From Planctomycetota bacterium (GTDB lineage Bacteria > Planctomycetota > B15-G4): a stretch of 64,000 nucleotides of DNA. Below the pieces are notes generated by a model. The model was not told where the DNA came from and made no database searches. It saw only the letters and a list, made by a program, of their open reading frames with translations. The stretch is from positions 124,001 through 188,000 of the forward strand of contig JACKHP010000008.1 of the NCBI GenBank assembly GCA_020638905.1, written 5' to 3'. The translations under genes were made by a program, and so were the position numbers. Positions within the stretch are counted from its first letter, which is position 1. Every line of letters begins with the position of its first letter. Below are positions 59,659 to 64,000 of the stretch, one piece after another.

Positions 59659-60813
59659 ATGACGCGTCGCAGCAGCTTGTCGGACATCGCCGCCTTCGAG
59701 CGGTCGTATCGCAGCACGCTCGCGAAGCTCACGCGGGAACGTGCCGCCGCGAAGCGCGCGGCAGCGGGTGCTCGCCTCGGTGCACGAGCGCTCGGACTCG
59801 GACTGTCCGCGTTGGACCTGGCGCGCATGCACGACCGCGCGGTCGCGGCGCAGACGTCGCGTCCCGGTCCGGCGACCAAGGCTCGCGCTGCCGCCACCGC
59901 CCGCGAGGAGGCGTTCTTCGTGGCGGTCATGGCGCCGATCGAGGACGCGCGCGGCGGCGCGTCCCGGGCGCGCAGCGATTCCGAACGTCTGGCCGGACAG
60001 CTCGGACGTCGCACCGCGGAGCTGGAGACGGTGCGCGCTCGCGTCCGGCGCGAGACCGAGCAACGCAGACTGCTGCGCAGCGAACTCGTCGCGAGCCGTC
60101 GCGACCGCGCCGAGTGCGGTCGACGTGCGGTCGACATGGAGCGGCGGCTGCGACGCCTGTCCCACCGCATCCTCAACGCGCAGGAAGAGGAGCGCATGCG
60201 GATCAGCCGCGACCTGCACGACGCGATCGGCGAGGCGCTCACGGGCATCAACGTCGGGCTCGCCGCGCTCGAGAACGAGGCCGCGTCGAGCTCGCGCGAC
60301 CTCTCGTCGGCCATCGCGCTCACGCAGCGGCTCGTCGCACGCTCGATGAAGACCGTGCACCAGTTCGCGTGGGAGCTGCGCCCGAACCTGCTCGACGACC
60401 TGGGCCTCGTGCCGGCCTTGCGCTCGTACTCGAAGACGTTCGCCGAGCGCTCGGGCGTCGCGATCTCCGTCGAGATCGAGGACGGCTTCGCCGAACTCGA
60501 CGACGACGGCCGCACGGCACTCTTCCGCGTGGCGCAGGGCGCGCTCTCGAACGTCGAGCGGCACGCGCGCGCGAAACGGGTCCGGCTCGTCCTGCGGGAC
60601 GAGGACGGCAGGGCGCATCTCTCCGTGAAGGACGACGGTCGTTCGTTCGACGCGCGCAGGCTCGAAGCGTCCAGGAAGCCGCGGCACCTGGGGCTGCTCG
60701 TGATGCGCGAGCGGGTGGAGATGCTGGGCGGCCACTTCTCGGTGGACTCGTCGCCGGGACACGGGACGACGATCCAGGTCGACGTCCCCCGGAGACCGAA
60801 GAGCCGTGGCTGA
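59659..60813 (+). CDS. NarX-type histidine kinase with RsbU-N-like region
   Basis: A 384-aa kinase without clear membrane helices. The N-terminal 85 residues (AFERSYRSTLAKLTRERAAA, then ALGLGLSALDLARMHDRAVA) resemble the helical N-terminal domain of RsbU-type phosphatases. A coiled coil (about 100-170) leads to the HisKA_3 domain with phospho-His187 in ISRDLHDAIGEALTGINVGL, and a HATPase domain (GALSNVERHARAKRVRLVLR, KPRHLGLLVMRERVEMLGG). ATG 59659 gives this domain order; an earlier in-frame ATG at 59464 would add non-protein-like sequence. It overlaps the next gene by 8 bases. Confidence 0.87.
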   Translation: MTRRSSLSDIAAFERSYRSTLAKLTRERAAAKRAAAGARLGARALGLGLSALDLARMHDRAVAAQTSRPGPATKARAAATAREEAFFVAVMAPIEDARGGASRARSDSERLAGQLGRRTAELETVRARVRRETEQRRLLRSELVASRRDRAECGRRAVDMERRLRRLSHRILNAQEEERMRISRDLHDAIGEALTGINVGLAALENEAASSSRDLSSAIALTQRLVARSMKTVHQFAWELRPNLLDDLGLVPALRSYSKTFAERSGVAISVEIEDGFAELDDDGRTALFRVAQGALSNVERHARAKRVRLVLRDEDGRAHLSVKDDGRSFDARRLEASRKPRHLGLLVMRERVEMLGGHFSVDSSPGHGTTIQVDVPRRPKSRG

Positions 60814-61546
60814 GGAGCCGAAGCGCGTTCCGCGCCGGGACGGACGGCATGGGCGAGCCGAGCCGAAGGCGCGCCCGACGACGACGATCGTCCTGGTCGA
60901 CGACCACACGCTCGTGGTCCAGGGACTCAAGGCCCTGCTGCACTCGGAGGGCGACCTGGTCGTGGTCGGCGTGGCGAGCGACGGCCGCCGGGCGGTCGAG
61001 CTCGTGTCACGCCTGCACCCTGACGTCGTCGTGATGGACATCGCGATGCCGCGCCTCAACGGCCTCGAAGCCACGCGGCAGATCCTGCAGACCGACCCCG
61101 ACGTCGCGATCGTGATCCTCTCGGCGCACAGCGACCCGGAGTACATCGAGCGCACGCGCGAGCTCGGCGCCGCCGCCTACGTGCTCAAGGACTCGTCGCT
61201 GAGCGCCTTCGCCGCGGCGATCCGCGCCGCGAAGACGTCACGCGGCGTGGAGCGCGCGTCGCAGGAGGAACGGCGTGGGACGAAGGGCGGGCGCGCGCCG
61301 GCCCGAGCGTCGCCGCTCGCCTCGGTGCCGTCGCTCAGTGTGCGGGAGGTCGAGGTGCTGCAGCTCATCGCCGAGGGCATGGCCAACAAGCAGACCGCGG
61401 CCGAGCTCGGCATCAGCATCAAGACGGTCGAGAAGCACAGGCAGAAGCTGATGACGAAGCTCGACATCCACGACGTGGCGGGCCTGACGCGCTTCGCCAT
61501 CGCGGTCGGCATCATCGAAGGCCGCAACCGAGGACCCGGGTACTGA
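60806..61546 (+). CDS. NarL/LuxR-type response regulator
   Basis: A 246-aa regulator starting at GTG 60806 behind GGAGACCG. After a basic 25-residue extension comes the receiver domain with phospho-Asp78 (VVVMDIAMPRLNGLEATRQI) and a Lys-Asp pair in YVLKDSSL. The C-terminal LuxR helix-turn-helix is VREVEVLQLIAEGMANKQTA and ELGISIKTVEKHRQKLMTKL. Coupled to the kinase gene before it, so they form a second two-component system in this stretch. Targets unknown. Confidence 0.93.
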   Translation: MAEEPKRVPRRDGRHGRAEPKARPTTTIVLVDDHTLVVQGLKALLHSEGDLVVVGVASDGRRAVELVSRLHPDVVVMDIAMPRLNGLEATRQILQTDPDVAIVILSAHSDPEYIERTRELGAAAYVLKDSSLSAFAAAIRAAKTSRGVERASQEERRGTKGGRAPARASPLASVPSLSVREVEVLQLIAEGMANKQTAAELGISIKTVEKHRQKLMTKLDIHDVAGLTRFAIAVGIIEGRNRGPGY

Positions 61547-61592
61547 CGGATCCGCGTCGGTGACGCTGCCGTCCCCCGCGGCGTACCGCGCG

Positions 61593-62003
61593 TCACAGCG
61601 CGTGGCGGTCGGCGAACCCGGTGTCGACGTCGTGCCAGGCGACGAACTCGGCCTCGCCGCGCTTCCAGCACAGGAACACGAGGCGTCCCTCGCGCACGTG
61701 GTAGAGGTCGACCAGCCCCGAGTGGACGTCCTTGACCGTGGCGCCCAGTTCGGCCAGGCGTCGCAGCGTCGACCCGACGCGGTCTTCGACGTCCTTCAGC
61801 TGCTCGACGAGCGCCTTGGCCTCGCTCGCGTCGGGACACGAGGCCTCGAGCAGCGCCGGTCCCCAGATCATCTCGAGCGCGTTGAGCTTGATCTTCGTGG
61901 TGCGCAACGCGTCGCGCAGCTCGTCGATGCGCGCGAACGAGGCCTCGAGCTCGGGCACGAGCGCGTCGGCCTCGTCGACGGTGAACACGCGCGGACCGAC
62001 CAT
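61593..62003 (-). CDS. DUF2203 family protein
   Basis: A 136-aa soluble protein. The N-terminal helical part (VFTVDEADALVPELEASFAR) and the C-terminal GLVDLYHVREGRLVFLCWKRGEAEFVAWHD are the DUF2203 hallmarks. Function unknown in the family. ATG 62003 is preferred because AAGGAG stands about 10 nt upstream; the open frame continues but is not protein-like. Confidence 0.86.
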   Translation of the reverse strand: MVGPRVFTVDEADALVPELEASFARIDELRDALRTTKIKLNALEMIWGPALLEASCPDASEAKALVEQLKDVEDRVGSTLRRLAELGATVKDVHSGLVDLYHVREGRLVFLCWKRGEAEFVAWHDVDTGFADRHAL

Positions 62004-62244
62004 CGCGGCTGGCACTCCTTCGGGGACGATCCGCGCGGTGCGCGACGAGGCGAGGGACGCGTCGTCCGGCCGGAAGACCGCGCGCCGAGCGTAAGGCCCG
62101 TTCCGGAACCCGTCCAGCGCGTGGGTGCGGGAACACGCGTGTGATGCGTAACGACGACCGGCATCCCGCGACTGTCCAGCATCGCGCCCGTCGCGCGATC
62201 CGATGCGACGCCCGGCCGGCGCCGCCCACTGGGGGAGATGCAAC

Positions 62245-62604
62245 ATGTCGATGAAGACGAGAGCGGGTCGTCGCAGGCTCGCGTGGCTCTCGATCGCGCT
62301 GCTCATCGCGGTCTCGTTCGCCGACGACGCCCGGGCGTGGTCGCCGCCGGTCCCGATCCCGCCGGGCCACCCGGGCGACTTCGGCGAGCCGATCGACGCG
62401 CCGCCGCACGCGCCCGTCGATCCGCAACTGTGCATGAGCCAGTTCCTCGACAACGTGACCCGCTGCAAGCAGATCTTCTGCCACATCGGCTTCTGGTGGT
62501 GGGAGGACGACTACTGCGACCCCGGGTTCTACAACTGCGTCGGTCACGCGGACGAAGTCTTCGAGTGCTGCATCCAGCCCGTCACGTGCGGAGCGATGGG
62601 ATGA
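62245..62604 (+). CDS. Small secreted cysteine-rich protein
   Basis: A 119-aa exported protein with a signal peptide (LAWLSIALLIAVSFADDARA) behind GGGGGAGA. The mature part starts Pro-rich (SPPVPIPPGHPGDF) and ends in a compact domain with eight cysteines (CMSQFLDNVTRC, CHIGFWWWEDDYCDPGFYNC, ECCIQPVTC), enough for four disulfides. I do not recognise it. The stop overlaps the next start as ATGA, so the two products may work together outside the cytoplasm. Confidence 0.7.
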   Translation: MSMKTRAGRRRLAWLSIALLIAVSFADDARAWSPPVPIPPGHPGDFGEPIDAPPHAPVDPQLCMSQFLDNVTRCKQIFCHIGFWWWEDDYCDPGFYNCVGHADEVFECCIQPVTCGAMG

Positions 62605-63995
62605 CACGGGCCCGCACCCTGCTGCTCGGTGCGGGCCTTCTGCTGGCCGCGACGGCCACCCTGCTGTGGGTGTCGCGGCCGGACGAGACCGACCCCGCCG
62701 TCCTCGCGACTCCACGAGCCCCGAGAGGCGGCGGGGTCGTTCCGCTCGACGCGCCGATCCGTCCCGGCGACGCCACCGGGCTCGTGCTGCCCGCGGCCGA
62801 AATGGACGCGAGATCTTCGGGAGCGGCTCTTGAGAAGCCGGTCGACGCGGAGGTCGCGCAGTTCATCGAGGCGCTGCGAGCGGCCGACCGGGGTCCCGAG
62901 GCAGCCTTCCACCCGGAGGTCTCGCGGCTCGTCGACGCATTCCTGGCGGGCACGATCGATCCCGACTCGCGTGCGCGCCGCGCCGAGGCCCTCGTGGCGC
63001 GGCTCGACGACGACGTCCGAAGCGCGCGGGTGCGTGCCGTCCTCGTGGGCGTCCTGGCTGCGTGGGGCCGAGAAGACGACGCGGTCGAGCGTTGGGTCAC
63101 CGGCCTCGAGACCGAGCGACTGGCCATCGTGGTCGGCTCGTGGGCTTCCGACGAAGACGTCGCGCGAGGCGTCGTCGCCCTCGATCTCGCCGACTACGTC
63201 GAGCACGACGCGCGCGCGGGGTTCATGCTGCTGTCGCTCGTGGCGAGACGCATCCCCGGCGAGCCGATGCGCGCGATCCTCGTCGACCTGGCGTCCCGGT
63301 TCGCCGACGACTGGGACGCCTTGCTGCTGCGCGACGCGGCCATCCTGGTGCTCGGCACGGGCATCGACGTCGACGAGGAAGTCCTGCCGCTGCTCGCGGA
63401 CATCCTGTTCGACCCTTACGGGGCCCAGGCCGACGAAGCGATCCTCTACGTGCTCGCCCATGCCCGCGGAGAGGCCGCGCGGTCGACCCTGCTGCGCTTC
63501 CTCGACGATCCGCTGATGCCGAGCCACGGCAAGACGTTCGCGCGCTGGCTCATGGCGGGCACGCCGATGCTCGAGGGCGAGTTCGAAGTGCTGGTCGAGC
63601 CCTTCCGCGAAGACGATCCCATTGCGCGGACCATGGCGGCCGGCTCGCTCCTCAAGCGGCTCGAAGGGGCCGACGACGCCGAGCGGGCCACGATCGAGAG
63701 CGTCCTCGCCGAGCGCGTGCGGCTCGAGGAGTACGACACGGCCCGGCTGGCCGCGATCGCCGTGCTGGCACGCGACCTCGAGGGCAGCCGGGTCAAGGTC
63801 CAGGCCCTGAGCGACTGCCTGAAGCACGACGCGTCCACCGCCTGCCGCGCCACGGCGGCCGAGGGACTGGGCTCCGTCGCGCCCGCTCTGAGAACCGAGG
63901 CGCTGGGCGAGTTGCGCGCGGCGCTCGCGGCCGAGACCGACCCGAACGTACGCGACCTGATCCGGTCCTCCATTGCTCGCCTCGAGCAGTCCTGA
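62601..63995 (+). CDS. Exported HEAT-like repeat protein
   Basis: A 464-aa protein with an N-terminal signal or anchor helix (LLLGAGLLLAATATLLWV). The rest is a series of amphipathic helix pairs of HEAT type (for example ARLAAIAVLARDLEGSRVKV, CRATAAEGLGSVAPALRTEA, ILYVLAHARGEAARSTLLRF). Such solenoids bind other proteins. No catalytic residues were recognised. Translationally coupled to the Cys-rich secreted protein, a possible partner. The gene is complete, with its stop 5 bases before the window end. Confidence 0.78.
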   Translation: MTRARTLLLGAGLLLAATATLLWVSRPDETDPAVLATPRAPRGGGVVPLDAPIRPGDATGLVLPAAEMDARSSGAALEKPVDAEVAQFIEALRAADRGPEAAFHPEVSRLVDAFLAGTIDPDSRARRAEALVARLDDDVRSARVRAVLVGVLAAWGREDDAVERWVTGLETERLAIVVGSWASDEDVARGVVALDLADYVEHDARAGFMLLSLVARRIPGEPMRAILVDLASRFADDWDALLLRDAAILVLGTGIDVDEEVLPLLADILFDPYGAQADEAILYVLAHARGEAARSTLLRFLDDPLMPSHGKTFARWLMAGTPMLEGEFEVLVEPFREDDPIARTMAAGSLLKRLEGADDAERATIESVLAERVRLEEYDTARLAAIAVLARDLEGSRVKVQALSDCLKHDASTACRATAAEGLGSVAPALRTEALGELRAALAAETDPNVRDLIRSSIARLEQS

Positions 63996-64000
63996 GCACC

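Overview
The window is about 64 kb of very GC-rich DNA (roughly 70 percent by eye). It carries single-copy housekeeping genes next to many lipoproteins and large secreted repeat proteins. Two ECF sigma factors, a sigma-54 activator, signal peptides with lipoboxes, MurJ, and FG-GAP / choice-of-anchor-B / IPT-TIG exported proteins that end in a common C-terminal module point to a Gram-negative-type environmental bacterium. A high-GC member of Planctomycetota is my best guess, from general resemblance only. I saw no rRNA, tRNA, CRISPR array, phage or transposase gene.

Layout. 1-1.3 kb: 3' end of a secreted IPT/TIG protein. 1.6-12.3 kb: an 11-gene complex I operon (nuoABCDHIJKLMN) without nuoEFG. 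12.5-18.4 kb: a minus-strand block with a small membrane protein, topA, an SGNH hydrolase and a beta-propeller-like lipoprotein. 18.6-22 kb: leucine dehydrogenase, repeat copy A, murJ. 22.2-28.6 kb: two large secreted proteins around DUF1003 and gamma-glutamylcyclotransferase-like genes. 28.6-34.97 kb: an endonuclease III-like protein with altered catalytic residues, a P-II protein coupled to xdhC, a TPR protein, an acyltransferase, an ECF sigma factor and a sugar transferase. 35-37.6 kb: methylcrotonyl-CoA carboxylase beta and HMG-CoA lyase, which with leucine dehydrogenase outline leucine breakdown. 37.7-40.1 kb: two small lipoproteins and a GT87-like membrane protein. 40.1-40.9 kb: repeat copy B, inverted relative to A. 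40.9-49.2 kb: radical SAM/SPASM protein, zinc metallopeptidase, metallophosphoesterase lipoprotein, IMPase-like phosphatase, a NatAB-like ABC exporter and a membrane protein. 49.4-52.6 kb: ECF sigma factor coupled to a YfbK-like VWA protein. 52.7-61.5 kb: methyltransferase, TrhA/hemolysin III, and an envelope-stress-like island (DUF3185, CsbD, PRC-barrel, DUF1328) with two two-component systems. 61.6-64 kb: DUF2203 protein, a Cys-rich secreted protein and a HEAT-like protein.

Most notable: (1) two inverted copies, about 0.6 and 0.75 kb, of a non-coding, strongly hairpin-forming repeat bounded by G/C runs, each filling an intergenic gap. (2) Divergent near-perfect sigma-54 promoters between the csbD-like and PRC-barrel genes, next to a gene for a sigma-54-dependent response regulator; this suggests a local stress regulon. 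(3) A recurrent -10-like hexamer placed directly before start codons, implying leaderless transcripts for several genes.
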